A DNA stretch of 64,000 nucleotides from positions 5,832,001-5,896,000 of the forward strand of contig NZ_CP010407.1 of the NCBI RefSeq assembly GCF_000830005.1, given 5' to 3'. Below, in pieces: positions 1 to 10,014 of the stretch. Positions within the stretch are counted from its first letter, which is position 1; each line of letters begins with the position of its first letter. Under the pieces are notes generated by a model. That model was not told the DNA's origin. It was given only the letters and a program-made list of their open reading frames with translations, and did no database searches. The DNA is from Streptomyces vietnamensis. Lineage in GTDB: Bacteria; Actinomycetota; Actinomycetes; Streptomycetales; Streptomycetaceae. The translations under genes and the position numbers were made by a program.

Positions 1-1996
<1,996 letters not shown>

Positions 1997-2160
1997 CGTC
2001 CCGGCCTCCCGCGGCTCGTCGGGCCCGCACCCGGGGGAGCGGCGGCGTCCCGGCCGCCGCTCCCGCGCGTGGTTCTCCCCCTGTTCTGCCCGCACGGCCG
2101 TGCTCCCAACATGACCCGCACGCACGTTTCCCCTGGAGGGTGGCCGTCGTTGGGCCGAGC

Positions 2161-3378
2161 GTGACACTTGTATGGAAGCGGGCGAGGCACGCCCTCGCGG
2201 TGGCGGGACTGATGGCGGGCCTCGTGGGCTGCACGGCGACGGACGGCGAAGGGGGCGTCGACGTCTCCCTGCCGGGCAAGGCGCGGGCCCCCGGCGATGT
2301 CATCCGGGTGAGTCCGGAGGACGGCAGCCGGGCGGTGCCGGCCGACGGGCCCGTCGAGGTGAAGGTGGACAGCGGCCGGCTCGAACGGGTGACCGTCGTC
2401 GAGGTCGAGGACGGCCGGCGTGCCGAGGTCGCCGGGGAGATCTCGGCGGACGGGCTGCGCTGGCGGCCCCGGCCGGAGACCCGGCTCGCGCTGGCCGCCA
2501 AGTACAGCGTGGACGCGGTCGCGCTCGACGGGCACGGGCGCCGCTCGGCCCGGCACACCACCTTCACCACGGTGGTCCCCGAGTCCCGTTTCATCGGCTA
2601 CTTCAAGCCGGAGAACCGTTCCACGGTCGGCACCGGCATGATCGTCTCCTTCGGTTTCAACCTGCCGATCGAGAACCGGGCCGCCGTCGAGCGGGCCGTC
2701 CGCGTCACCTCGGAGCCGCCGGTGGAGGTCGTCGGCCACTGGTTCGGCAAGGAGCGGCTCGACTTCCGGCCCGCCGCGTACTGGCGGCCGGGCACCAAGG
2801 TCACCGTGGAGATCGGCCTGCGGGACGTCGAGGGGGCGCCCGGGGTGTACGGCATCCAGCGCAAGACGGTCGGCTTCACCATCGGCCGCTCCCAGGTCTC
2901 CCTGGTGGACGCCGCCGCGCACACCATGGAGGTCAGGCGGAACGGCGAGGTCCTCGCCACGGTGCCGATCACCGCGGGCGCGCCGAAGAACACCACGTAC
3001 AACGGGAAGATGGTCGTCACCGAGCTGTACGACGTGACGCGGATGGACGGCAGGACGGTCGGCTTCGGCGGCGAGTACGACATCAAGGACGTGCCGCACG
3101 CGATGCGCCTCACCGACTCGGGGACCTTCCTGCACGGCAACTACTGGGCCGACGCCTCCACCTTCGGTTCCGCGAACGTCAGTCACGGCTGCGTGGGCCT
3201 CCGGGACGAGAAGGGCGGCAGCGCGGACTCGCCGGCGGGCTGGTTCTTCGACCGGACGCTCATCGGCGACGTGGTGGAGGTGGTCAACTCCAAGGACAAG
3301 GAGGTCGCCCCCGACAACGGCCTCGGCGGCTGGAACCTGGGGTGGAGCGAGTGGAAGGCCGGTTCCGCGCTGGGGTGA
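2161..3378 (+). CDS. L,D-transpeptidase lipoprotein (YkuD family), first of pair
   Basis: Predicted outer-face lipoprotein that forms 3-3 peptidoglycan crosslinks. It is 405 residues long. The signal ends in a lipobox L-V-G-C around residue 24. An Ig-like linker domain follows (about 45-150), then a second beta domain, then the YkuD catalytic domain with the first His in FLHGNYW and the nucleophile at about Cys344 in NVSHGCVGLRD. The start is set at GTG 2161 because it gives a compact signal peptide. An in-frame GTG at 2141 would sit directly on the GGAGG and is less likely. The neighbour at 3537 is a close paralogue, so the two probably arose by tandem duplication. The substrate stem peptide cannot be read from sequence. 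Confidence 0.9.
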   Translation: MTLVWKRARHALAVAGLMAGLVGCTATDGEGGVDVSLPGKARAPGDVIRVSPEDGSRAVPADGPVEVKVDSGRLERVTVVEVEDGRRAEVAGEISADGLRWRPRPETRLALAAKYSVDAVALDGHGRRSARHTTFTTVVPESRFIGYFKPENRSTVGTGMIVSFGFNLPIENRAAVERAVRVTSEPPVEVVGHWFGKERLDFRPAAYWRPGTKVTVEIGLRDVEGAPGVYGIQRKTVGFTIGRSQVSLVDAAAHTMEVRRNGEVLATVPITAGAPKNTTYNGKMVVTELYDVTRMDGRTVGFGGEYDIKDVPHAMRLTDSGTFLHGNYWADASTFGSANVSHGCVGLRDEKGGSADSPAGWFFDRTLIGDVVEVVNSKDKEVAPDNGLGGWNLGWSEWKAGSALG

Positions 3379-3429
3379 AGCCGGAGGGTTCCGTACCACT
3401 TGACTGGTGCCGAACGGTGACATTCGCGA

Positions 3430-3434
3430 GGAAC
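3430..3434 (+). promoter_or_regulatory. Possible ECF-type -35 (GGAAC) ahead of second transpeptidase
   Basis: A GGAAC element lies about 100 bp before the GTG at 3537, followed 17-20 bases later by a GTGATTATCT stretch, the only AT-rich spot in this spacer. The GGAAC -35 is the known hallmark of cell-envelope-stress ECF sigma factors such as SigE, which would suit a wall crosslinking gene. The -10 match is weak, so this is a suggestion. Confidence 0.25.
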
Positions 3435-3536
3435 TTTCGTGTCCTGCGGTGTGATTATCTAGCGCTGTGTGCGCGAGTGGATGCGCACGGGGGTGGGGCC
3501 CTGGCGTTGCCGGGCCGTGTGAGGGGAGACACCACA

Positions 3537-4793
3537 GTGAACGGGCAGCCGATATCGGGGGCATCGGTCAAGGGCAGGCGGCGGCGCGGGGGCGTCAAGC
3601 TGCAGGCCCTGGCGGCGGGAGCGCTGCTCCTGGTCCTGACCGCCTGCGGCGGCGGTGAGACCGCCACCGGCGGCGGTGCGGGGGGACAGGGGCCGGCCGC
3701 CCAGGGCGGCGGCAAGCAGGAGAACGCGGCCTCCCAGGCGGTCGTGACGGTCCTTCCGAAGGACGGCGCCGACTCGGTCGCCACCAGCGGGGCCCTCAAG
3801 GTCACCGCGGAGCAGGGCAAGCTGACCACGGTCACCGTCGCCGACTCCAAGGGCGCCCAGGTCGAGGGCAAGATCGCCGCCGACGGCTCCAGCTGGTCGC
3901 CGACCGCGCACCTGGCGGCGGCCACCCAGTACAAGGTCCACGCGATCGCGAAGGACGCCGACGGCCGCGAGTCGGCGAAGGACACCACCTTCACCACGCT
4001 CGTCCCGAAGAACACCTTCATCGGCCAGTACACGCCCGAGGACGGTTCGACCGTCGGCGTCGGCATGCCGGTCTCCATCAACTTCACCCGGGGCATCACC
4101 GACCCCGAGGCCGTCGAGAAGGCCATCAAGGTGACGGCCGTCCCGGCCGTGCAGATCGAGGGCCACTGGTTCGGCAACGACCGCCTCGACTTCCGTCCCA
4201 AGGACTACTGGGCCGCCGGCACCAAGGTGACGGTGCAGCTCAACCTGGACGGCGTCGAGGGCCGCCCGGGCGTCTACGGCAAGCAGAAGAAGACGATCTC
4301 CTTCACCATCGGGCGCCGTCAGGTCTCCACGGTGGACGCCTCCGCGCACACCATGAAGGTCGAGCGCGACGGCAAGATCATCAAGACCATCCCGATCAGC
4401 GCGGGCGCGCCGTCCACGACGACGTACAACGGGCAGATGGTCATCAGCGAGAAGTACCAGGTGACCCGCATGAACGGGGCCACCGTGGGCTTCGGCGGCG
4501 AGTACGACATCAAGGACGTGCCGCACGCGATGCGCCTGTCCAACTCGGGCACCTTCGTGCACGGCAACTACTGGGGCTCCCCGGGGATCTTCGGCACCAC
4601 CAACACCAGCCACGGCTGTGTCGGCCTGCAGGACGCGCGGGGCGCGGGCGACAGCTCGATGCCGGCGGCCTGGTTCTACGACCGCTCGCTCATCGGTGAC
4701 GTGGTCATCGTGAAGAACTCCAAGGACAAGCAGATCCAGCCGGACAACGGCCTCAACGGCTGGAACATGGACTGGTCGGAGTGGATCGCCTAG
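3537..4793 (+). CDS. L,D-transpeptidase lipoprotein (YkuD family), second of pair
   Basis: A 418-residue paralogue of the preceding gene with the same plan: basic N-terminus, hydrophobic stretch and lipobox L-T-A-C, a Gly/Gln-rich spacer, an Ig-like domain (about 65-160), then a YkuD domain with HGNYW and the catalytic Cys at about residue 361 in TSHGCVGLQD. Long blocks such as GGEYDIKDVPHAMRL are identical in the two proteins. The start is GTG 3537 with GGGGAG about 9 bases upstream. It carries its own 5' spacer with a possible stress promoter and ends at a strong hairpin, so it can be transcribed alone. It likely strengthens peptidoglycan by 3-3 links. Confidence 0.92.
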   Translation: MNGQPISGASVKGRRRRGGVKLQALAAGALLLVLTACGGGETATGGGAGGQGPAAQGGGKQENAASQAVVTVLPKDGADSVATSGALKVTAEQGKLTTVTVADSKGAQVEGKIAADGSSWSPTAHLAAATQYKVHAIAKDADGRESAKDTTFTTLVPKNTFIGQYTPEDGSTVGVGMPVSINFTRGITDPEAVEKAIKVTAVPAVQIEGHWFGNDRLDFRPKDYWAAGTKVTVQLNLDGVEGRPGVYGKQKKTISFTIGRRQVSTVDASAHTMKVERDGKIIKTIPISAGAPSTTTYNGQMVISEKYQVTRMNGATVGFGGEYDIKDVPHAMRLSNSGTFVHGNYWGSPGIFGTTNTSHGCVGLQDARGAGDSSMPAAWFYDRSLIGDVVIVKNSKDKQIQPDNGLNGWNMDWSEWIA

Positions 4794-4816
4794 ATCTCCC
4801 GTGACCTTCCGGTCGA

Positions 4817-4853
4817 AGGGGCCCGGTGCTGTGAGCAACAGCACCGGGCCCCT
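4817..4853 (+). terminator. Rho-independent-type hairpin
   Basis: A 16-bp perfect stem (AGGGGCCCGGTGCTGT with its complement) around the 5-nt loop GAGCA, starting 23 bp after the transpeptidase stop codon. No U-tract follows, as is usual in Streptomyces. Confidence 0.8.
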
Positions 4854-4882
4854 CGTCGTTAACGGCCACTAACCTTCCTTCC

Positions 4883-5650
4883 ATGACTGTGAACCTCGAA
4901 GTCGCCGAAGGCGTCGGTACGATCCGCCTCGACCGCCCCCCGATGAACGCCCTGGACATCGCCACCCAGGACCGGCTGCGCGAGCTGGCCCAGGAGGCGA
5001 CCGACCGCGACGACGTGCGGGCCGTGGTCCTCTACGGCGGCGAGAAGGTGTTCGCGGCCGGCGCGGACATCAAGGAGATGCAGGTCATGGACCACGTGGC
5101 CATGGTCAAGCGCTCGCGCGCCCTCCAGGACTCCTTCACCGCCGTCGCCCGCATCCCCAAGCCGGTCGTCGCCGCGATCACCGGTTACGCGCTGGGCGGC
5201 GGCTGCGAGCTCGCGCTCTGCGCCGACTACCGGATCGCCGCCGACAACGCCAAGCTGGGCCAGCCGGAGATCCTGCTCGGCCTGATCCCCGGCGCGGGCG
5301 GCACCCAGCGCCTGTCCCGGCTCGTCGGCCCCTCCAAGGCCAAGGACCTCATCTTCACCGGCCGGATGGTGAAGGCCGACGAGGCCCTGACGCTCGGTCT
5401 GGTCGACCGGGTCGTCCCCGCCGCCGAGGTGTACGAGCAGGCGCACGCCTGGGCCGCCAAGCTGGCGCAGGGCCCGGCCGTCGCCCTGCGGGCCGCGAAG
5501 GAGGCGATCGACCAGGGCCTGGAGGCCGACATCGACACCGGTCTCGCCATCGAGCGGACCTGGTTCTCGGCCCTGTTCGCCACCGAGGACCGGGAGACCG
5601 GGATGCGCAGCTTCGTCGAGGAGGGCCCGGGGAAGGCGAAGTTCGCCTGA
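4883..5650 (+). CDS. Enoyl-CoA hydratase/isomerase family protein
   Basis: A 255-residue crotonase-fold enzyme expected to hydrate 2-enoyl-CoA in fatty acid or branched-chain degradation. The oxyanion-hole segments are visible: GADIKEM around residue 58 and ALGGGCELAL around 105. The catalytic glutamates fit CELAL and GQPEILLGLIPGAGG, the second giving the classic general acid/base Glu. Length is typical for a single-domain crotonase. The ATG at 4883 follows the upstream hairpin by only 29 bp and has no clear Shine-Dalgarno, so the message may be leaderless. It stands alone. The precise substrate cannot be told. Confidence 0.9.
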   Translation: MTVNLEVAEGVGTIRLDRPPMNALDIATQDRLRELAQEATDRDDVRAVVLYGGEKVFAAGADIKEMQVMDHVAMVKRSRALQDSFTAVARIPKPVVAAITGYALGGGCELALCADYRIAADNAKLGQPEILLGLIPGAGGTQRLSRLVGPSKAKDLIFTGRMVKADEALTLGLVDRVVPAAEVYEQAHAWAAKLAQGPAVALRAAKEAIDQGLEADIDTGLAIERTWFSALFATEDRETGMRSFVEEGPGKAKFA

Positions 5651-5668
5651 TGATTCCCCCCGTCGCCC

Positions 5669-5705
5669 GACGATCCTTCACGGCTCGGGTGACGATCCTT
5701 CACGG
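5669..5705 (+). repeat. Two 15-bp direct repeats in a promoter region
   Basis: GACGATCCTTCACGG occurs at 5669-5683 and again at 5691-5705, a 22-bp period equal to two helical turns. They lie 50-90 bp before the HATPase gene, the arrangement of tandem activator sites. No known factor was recognised. Confidence 0.6.
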
Positions 5706-5755
5706 GTGGGGGCCGATTCCGTCGGAACGGCCCCCGCGGACGCCTCCGTACGGCC

Positions 5756-6274
5756 ATGATGGGGGGCATGGCGGGCCTGGAGGGTAGGGAACAACCGTGG
5801 CAGCGCGTGAGCGCGGCCGCACCGCGGTGGTCACCGGCCGCGGACGACGAACAGGCCGCCGACGCAGTGGAGTTGTACGGCAATCCGGCCGAGGAGGATG
5901 TCCGGCTGCCGTCCCGCCCCGAATCCGCGTGGGTGGCCCGCAGGCTCACTCAACACGTCCTGCTGCGGCAGTGGGCGCTGGGTCCGCAGATCGCCGAGCA
6001 CGCGGTGCTCCTCGTCTCGGAGCTCGTCGGGAACGCCGTCCGGCACACCGGGGCCCGGGTCTTCGCGCTGCGGTTACAGCGGCGCCGCGGCTGGATCCGG
6101 ATCGAGGTGCGCGACCCCTCGCGGGGGCTGCCCTGTCTGATGCCGGTGCACGAGCTCGACATCAGCGGCCGCGGCCTCTTCCTCGTCGACAAGCTCGCCG
6201 ACCGCTGGGGCGTGGACCTGGCGCCGCGCGGCAAGACGACCTGGTTCGAGATGCGGGTCGCCGACCGCCCCTGA
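5756..6274 (+). CDS. HATPase (RsbW/SpoIIAB-like) regulator with a TTA codon
   Basis: A 172-residue cytoplasmic protein with a variable N-terminus of about 60 residues and a GHKL ATPase domain. The N box is ELVGNAVRHTGA, G1 is VRDPSRG and G2 is GRGLFLVDKLADRWGV. Streptomyces carries many such small ATPases, which act as anti-sigma-factor kinases or orphan regulators. Residue 107 is encoded by TTA (6074-6076), so translation should need the developmental tRNA of bldA. No anti-anti-sigma or sigma gene is adjacent, so the partner is unknown. The start is uncertain between ATG 5756, 5759 and 5768. Confidence 0.85.
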   Translation: MMGGMAGLEGREQPWQRVSAAAPRWSPAADDEQAADAVELYGNPAEEDVRLPSRPESAWVARRLTQHVLLRQWALGPQIAEHAVLLVSELVGNAVRHTGARVFALRLQRRRGWIRIEVRDPSRGLPCLMPVHELDISGRGLFLVDKLADRWGVDLAPRGKTTWFEMRVADRP

Positions 6275-6292
6275 CGTCATGATCCCGGAACG

Positions 6293-6339
6293 CACGGAAG
6301 CCCCCGTGCGCCGTGGTGGGGTGCGTGGGGGCTTCCGTG
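6293..6339 (+). terminator. Hairpin after HATPase gene
   Basis: A 13-bp perfect inverted repeat, CACGGAAGCCCCC at 6293-6305 and its complement at 6327-6339, located 18 bp after the stop codon. Confidence 0.7.
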
Positions 6340-6663
6340 TGGTGCGCCGTGGACGGGGGGGTGTTATCCACGGCGCCGCTATGTCGACCTGGCCCGGGTC
6401 AATGGGGGTCGTGTCTCCGACTATGGCAGACGGGGGGCCTTGCCGCCAAAAGTCCCTACCGGGGCAAGACGGGTCAAAAGCGGACAGTTCAATTATGAAT
6501 CGTTGGTGACGTGTAGCACTCGCCTTGTAAACAGTGAATGGCTATGCGGTTCATCGGGTGTTTCCGGGGCTCGTCCGCATGCTGGACGCCCGGCGCGGCC
6601 CCGCAAACGTCCTGAATTGGCCTAATCGTGACCAATCGGGAGACATCCCTCTTAAATGGTCGC
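6340..6663. other. Intergenic spacer, AT-richer, presumed promoter region
   Basis: No open frame with coding character was found. The stretch 6480-6560 is unusually AT-rich for this genome and probably holds the promoter of the following lipoprotein pair, but no clear -35/-10 pair was recognised. Confidence 0.4.
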
Positions 6664-7428
6664 GTGAAGCCGACCGACCGCCGAGGAGCCCTCCGGGCGG
6701 GCGCGGCCGCCGCCCTCGCGGGAGCCCTCGCCACCGCCTGCGGCACGGAACCCCGCCCCGCCCCGGCCGCCGCGCGCCGCCCCGCCCCCGCGCCCGTCGC
6801 CGCCCCGGCCCCCCGCCGCTTCCCCGGACAACCGGACGAGATCGCCCACGGCCCCCGCGACCGGCCCCGGGTCGCCCTCACCTTCCACGGCCAGGGCGAC
6901 CCCGCCCTCGCCCGGCAGCTCCTCACCCAGGCCGAGAAGGCCGGCGCCCGCGTCACCGTCCTCGCCGTCGGCAGCTGGCTCGACGAACAGCCCGCCCTGG
7001 CCCGCCGCATCCTCGACGGCGGCCACGACCTCGGCAACCACACCCAGCACCACATCGACATCAACGCCATGACCGAGGCCGAGGCCCTCGCCGAGATCGA
7101 GGCCTGCGCCGCCCGGCTGCGCCGGCTCACCGGCTCCGTCGGCACCTGGTTCAGGCCCTCCCGCACCCGGAACGCCGCCCCCCACGTCCTGCGCGCCGCC
7201 CGGCGCGCCGGATACCCGCACGCCCTCTCGTACGACGTCGACTCCCTCGACTTCACCTCGCCCGGCGCGGCGGCCGTCGTCCGCAACGTCACGGGGCCCG
7301 TCCGCGCCGGATCCGTCGTCAGCCTGCACTTCGGCTACCCGGACACCGCCGCCGCGCTGCCCCTCCTCCTCGCCGACCTCGACCGCCGCGGCCTGAGCGC
7401 GGTCACCACCACGGAGCTGCTGAGCTGA
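6664..7428 (+). CDS. Polysaccharide deacetylase-like (NodB-fold) secreted protein, altered active site
   Basis: About 254 residues. An N-terminal signal with a twin-arginine (DRRGALRAG) ends in a lipobox-like ALATAC. A Pro/Ala linker and a NodB-like barrel follow. The second metal motif is kept in GNHTQHHIDIN (H-x3-H), but the usual T-F-D-D motif is replaced by TFHGQGDP and the R-P-P-x-G motif by RPSRTR. Normal deacetylation is therefore doubtful, and it may bind glycan or have changed chemistry. The last codons overlap the next start (TGATG), implying translational coupling. An in-frame GTG at 6628 would add 12 residues; neither start has a good ribosome binding site. Confidence 0.78.
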   Translation: MKPTDRRGALRAGAAAALAGALATACGTEPRPAPAAARRPAPAPVAAPAPRRFPGQPDEIAHGPRDRPRVALTFHGQGDPALARQLLTQAEKAGARVTVLAVGSWLDEQPALARRILDGGHDLGNHTQHHIDINAMTEAEALAEIEACAARLRRLTGSVGTWFRPSRTRNAAPHVLRAARRAGYPHALSYDVDSLDFTSPGAAAVVRNVTGPVRAGSVVSLHFGYPDTAAALPLLLADLDRRGLSAVTTTELLS

Positions 7429-8609
7429 TGGCACACCTCACGAAGAGATCCAGGATCCTCCTCGCCGCCGCCCTCCTCGCCGGTCTCGCCGGCTGCGGCA
7501 GCGCGAACCACTCCGAGGGCGCGGCCCCCGTGAAGAAGGCCGCCGCCCCCGCCGTACCCAAGCCGGCCGCCGCCCCCGCCGGGCTCCCCGGGATGCCGCC
7601 CCTGCTCGACCCGCACGACGTCTACGCCGCCGACCGGCCGAACCGGCTCTCCCCGGTGGTGAAGAACTTCCCCTCCCGGGTCTACGTGCCCAACACCAAC
7701 TCCAACACCGTCTCCGTCATCGACCCCGCCACCTACCAGGTCGTCGAGACCATCCCGGTCGGCATCCAGCCCCAGCACGTCGTGCCCTCCTGGGACATGA
7801 AGACCCTCTGGGTCAACAACGACCGGGGCCACACCCTCACCCCCATCGACCCCGCCACCGGCGTCGCCGGCAAGCCCGTCGAGGTCCACGACCCGTACAA
7901 CCTCTACTTCACGCCCAACGGCAAGTACGCCGTCGTCATGGCCTCGCTCGACCGCGAACTCGTCTTCCGCGACCCCCACACCATGGAACGGAAGAAGACC
8001 GTCCCGGTCAGCTGCTACGGCGTCAACCACGCCGACTTCTCCGCCGACGGGCGCTACTTCGTCGTCTCCTGCGAGTTCTCCGGCGAACTCCTCAAGGTCG
8101 ACACCGAGAAGATGGAGGTGATCGGCCAGCAGAAACTGCCCTTCGACGGCGCCATGCCGCAGGACGTGAAGATCTCCCCGGACGGCAAGACCTTCTACAT
8201 CGCCGACATGATGGCCCACGGCATGTGGGTCCTGGACGGCGAGAAGTTCACCACCCCCACCCTGCTCCCCACCGGCAAGGGCTGCCACGGACTCTACGTC
8301 AGCCGCGACTCCCGCGAGATGTACGTCTCCAACCGCGGCGAGGGCACCGTCTCCGTCTTCGACTTCCAGCAGAACAAGCTCACCAAGAAGTGGAAGCTCC
8401 CGGACGGCGGCTCCCCCGACATGGGCGGCGTCTCCGCCGACGGCAAGGTCCTGTGGCTCTCGGGGCGGTACGACGCCGAGGTGTACGCGATCGACACCAC
8501 GACCGGCAAGCAGCTCGCCCGCATCCCCGTCGGCAGCGGCCCGCACGGCCTCGCGGTCTACCCGCAGCCGGGCCGCTACTCCCTCGGCCACACGGGGATC
8601 TTCCGCTAG
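7428..8609 (+). CDS. YncE-like seven-bladed beta-propeller lipoprotein
   Basis: A 393-residue exported protein. The signal ends with lipobox GLAGC at about residue 23. An Ala/Pro/Lys-rich linker to about residue 60 precedes repeated propeller blades of the form VYVPNTNSNTVSVIDPATYQVV, with further SxDG and VSNRGEGTVSVFD repeats to the C-terminus. YncE-like proteins are surface or periplasmic propellers with no proven enzymatic role. The ATG overlaps the stop of the deacetylase-like gene, so the two are probably made together and may act together at the envelope. Two Cys pairs (SCYG, SCEF) are visible and could be structural. Confidence 0.88.
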   Translation: MAHLTKRSRILLAAALLAGLAGCGSANHSEGAAPVKKAAAPAVPKPAAAPAGLPGMPPLLDPHDVYAADRPNRLSPVVKNFPSRVYVPNTNSNTVSVIDPATYQVVETIPVGIQPQHVVPSWDMKTLWVNNDRGHTLTPIDPATGVAGKPVEVHDPYNLYFTPNGKYAVVMASLDRELVFRDPHTMERKKTVPVSCYGVNHADFSADGRYFVVSCEFSGELLKVDTEKMEVIGQQKLPFDGAMPQDVKISPDGKTFYIADMMAHGMWVLDGEKFTTPTLLPTGKGCHGLYVSRDSREMYVSNRGEGTVSVFDFQQNKLTKKWKLPDGGSPDMGGVSADGKVLWLSGRYDAEVYAIDTTTGKQLARIPVGSGPHGLAVYPQPGRYSLGHTGIFR

Positions 8610-8651
8610 GGCCTGTCCGGCGGACCCGGCCATGATCCACCGGACGGGCCC
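8609..8651. terminator. Bidirectional hairpin between convergent genes
   Basis: An imperfect stem, GGGCCTGTCCGGCGGA against TCCACCGGACGGGCCC, lies in the 49-bp gap between the propeller gene and the convergent GNAT gene and could serve both. Confidence 0.65.
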
Positions 8652-8658
8652 CAGCGGC

Positions 8659-9297
8659 TCAGCCGGCGATCAGGAGCGCCTCCGAGGCCACCGGGCGGTA
8701 GCCCGCCGCCTGGAAGACGCGGACGCTGCGGGCGTTGCCGGGGGACTGCTGGGCCCACACCACCTCGCCCGGGACGAGGTGGCGGGCCGCCGTCGCCAGG
8801 GCCCGCCCCAGGCCCCGGTGGCGCACCTCCTCGTCCACCTCGATCGCGGCCTCCCAGCGGCCCGCGACGCCCCGGCCCAGGATCAGGACACCGCCGTCGG
8901 CCGCCCACACCCGGACCTCGTCGCGGAACTTCAGCGCCCGCGCCACCCGGGGATGCGCCGGGTCCTCGATCTCGCGGAGCTCCAGCGGGGGAGGGCCCGG
9001 CAGCGCGTCCGCCACCGTGAGCAGGTCGATCGTGTTCATGTGCCGGCCGGTGCGGGCCATCAGCGCGAGCAGGAAGCCCGGGTTCATGCTCGCCGCGAGC
9101 GGATCGCTCGACGTGGCCGCCAGCTGGGCCCGTACCCACTCCGGGTCGGCGTCCGTGAAGACCACCGAGTGCGCGGTGAAGGCGAGCACCCCCGCGTCCC
9201 GGGGGCCCGGCTGCGGCACCACCGTCGTCGAGCCGTCCGGGGGCGGGAACTGCCCGCGTGCCGCCGCCGCCAGGATCCGTGCCACCTCGTCGTTCAT
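8659..9297 (-). CDS. GNAT-family N-acetyltransferase
   Basis: A 212-residue protein. The C-terminal half carries the acetyl-CoA binding signature RHRGLGRALATAA, followed by the late-strand pattern NARSVRVFQAAGYRP. The N-terminal 90 residues resemble the helical part found in actinobacterial two-part GNAT proteins. The start is the ATG at 9297 (MNDEVARIL), preceded by AAGGATGATGGGGG. A longer frame to 9402 would run across the promoter of the divergent EF-hand gene and is not favoured. The substrate is unknown. Confidence 0.87.
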   Translation of the reverse strand: MNDEVARILAAAARGQFPPPDGSTTVVPQPGPRDAGVLAFTAHSVVFTDADPEWVRAQLAATSSDPLAASMNPGFLLALMARTGRHMNTIDLLTVADALPGPPPLELREIEDPAHPRVARALKFRDEVRVWAADGGVLILGRGVAGRWEAAIEVDEEVRHRGLGRALATAARHLVPGEVVWAQQSPGNARSVRVFQAAGYRPVASEALLIAG

Positions 9298-9371
9298 GCC
9301 CCCATCATCCTTCAGCGGGCGGCCAGCTAATCTGACCCCCGTCAGACAAGCACCAAGAAGGGGCGGACGCA

Positions 9372-9587
9372 GTGGCGGACATCGACTCGGCACGCACGGC
9401 ATTCAACAAGTTCGACGTGAACGGCGACGGCTTCATCACCGCCGAGGAGTACAAGCACGTCATGGCGGAGCTGGGCGACTTCAACGTCACCGTGACGGTC
9501 GCCGAGGCGATCATCAAGCAGCGCGACGACAACGGCGACGGCGTCCTCTCCTGGGACGAGTTCTGGGCGCACTACAGCAAGGCCTGA
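9372..9587 (+). CDS. EF-hand calcium-binding protein
   Basis: A 71-residue cytoplasmic protein with two complete EF-hand loops, DVNGDGFITAEE and DDNGDGVLSWDE, each with the full D-x-D/N-x-D ligand pattern and terminal Glu. It resembles the small calcium sensors or buffers of Streptomyces (CabC-like), which affect sporulation and aerial growth through calcium. The GTG start at 9372 follows AAGGGGCGG. It is monocistronic. A 12-bp tandem repeat runs through its stop codon. Confidence 0.92.
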   Translation: MADIDSARTAFNKFDVNGDGFITAEEYKHVMAELGDFNVTVTVAEAIIKQRDDNGDGVLSWDEFWAHYSKA

Positions 9588-9625
9588 GCCAAGGTCTGGG
9601 TCAAGGCCTGAGTCAAGGTCTGAGG
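9578..9625 (+). repeat. Four 12-bp tandem units across the EF-hand stop codon
   Basis: Units of the form CAAGGYCTGRGY begin at 9578, 9590, 9602 and 9614. The first contains the last sense codons and the TGA stop of the EF-hand gene, so the array looks like repeated copying of the gene's end. Confidence 0.8.
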
Positions 9626-10014
9626 CGCGGCCTCATCCACCGGGTCCCGGTGGGCGCAGCAACCCCGGGTTGCCGCCCGCCCGGGGCCCGGTGTCGTTTC
9701 CCGTGGGTTCCCCCGGACGTACCGATTCCGTGGGGCGTGGCCGGATCCCGGCCCGGTCCCGGCAGCGTCTCCCGCCTGGCCTTTTGGCCGGAAGAGGAGG
9801 CTCCGGCCCGAGCGTGCCCCGCTTTCCCCGCAGGTCGTGAGGCAGCTCTTTGCCAGGCAGCTTCCTGGCCTGTCCAGAAGCGGACAGGTGGGCCCCCGTG
9901 ATGATTTCCTCTGGGTGTGCGGCCGGGAAGGCTGAAAACCCCCGGCCGCCGAGGACCTCCCGAGAAGCGCGTACGACCGCACTCGTACGCGGCAGCCCCG
10001 GAATGGAGACCCAC
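9626..10014 (+). other. Long 5' leader with several hairpins
   Basis: No gene is seen. From about 9843 several stable stems precede the small secreted protein: GCCAGG/CCTGGC near 9850-9870, CCTGTCC/GGACAGG near 9868-9888, GCGGCCGGG/CCCGGCCGC at 9919-9949 and CGCGTACGA/TCGTACGCG at 9968-9991. It may be a structured 5' UTR or attenuator. It did not match a riboswitch class known to me. Confidence 0.4.

Noticed and set aside
9843..10014. Cyclic-di-AMP (ydaO) riboswitch
   Set aside because: Stable stems are present but I could not find the conserved ydaO blocks; left as an unassigned leader.
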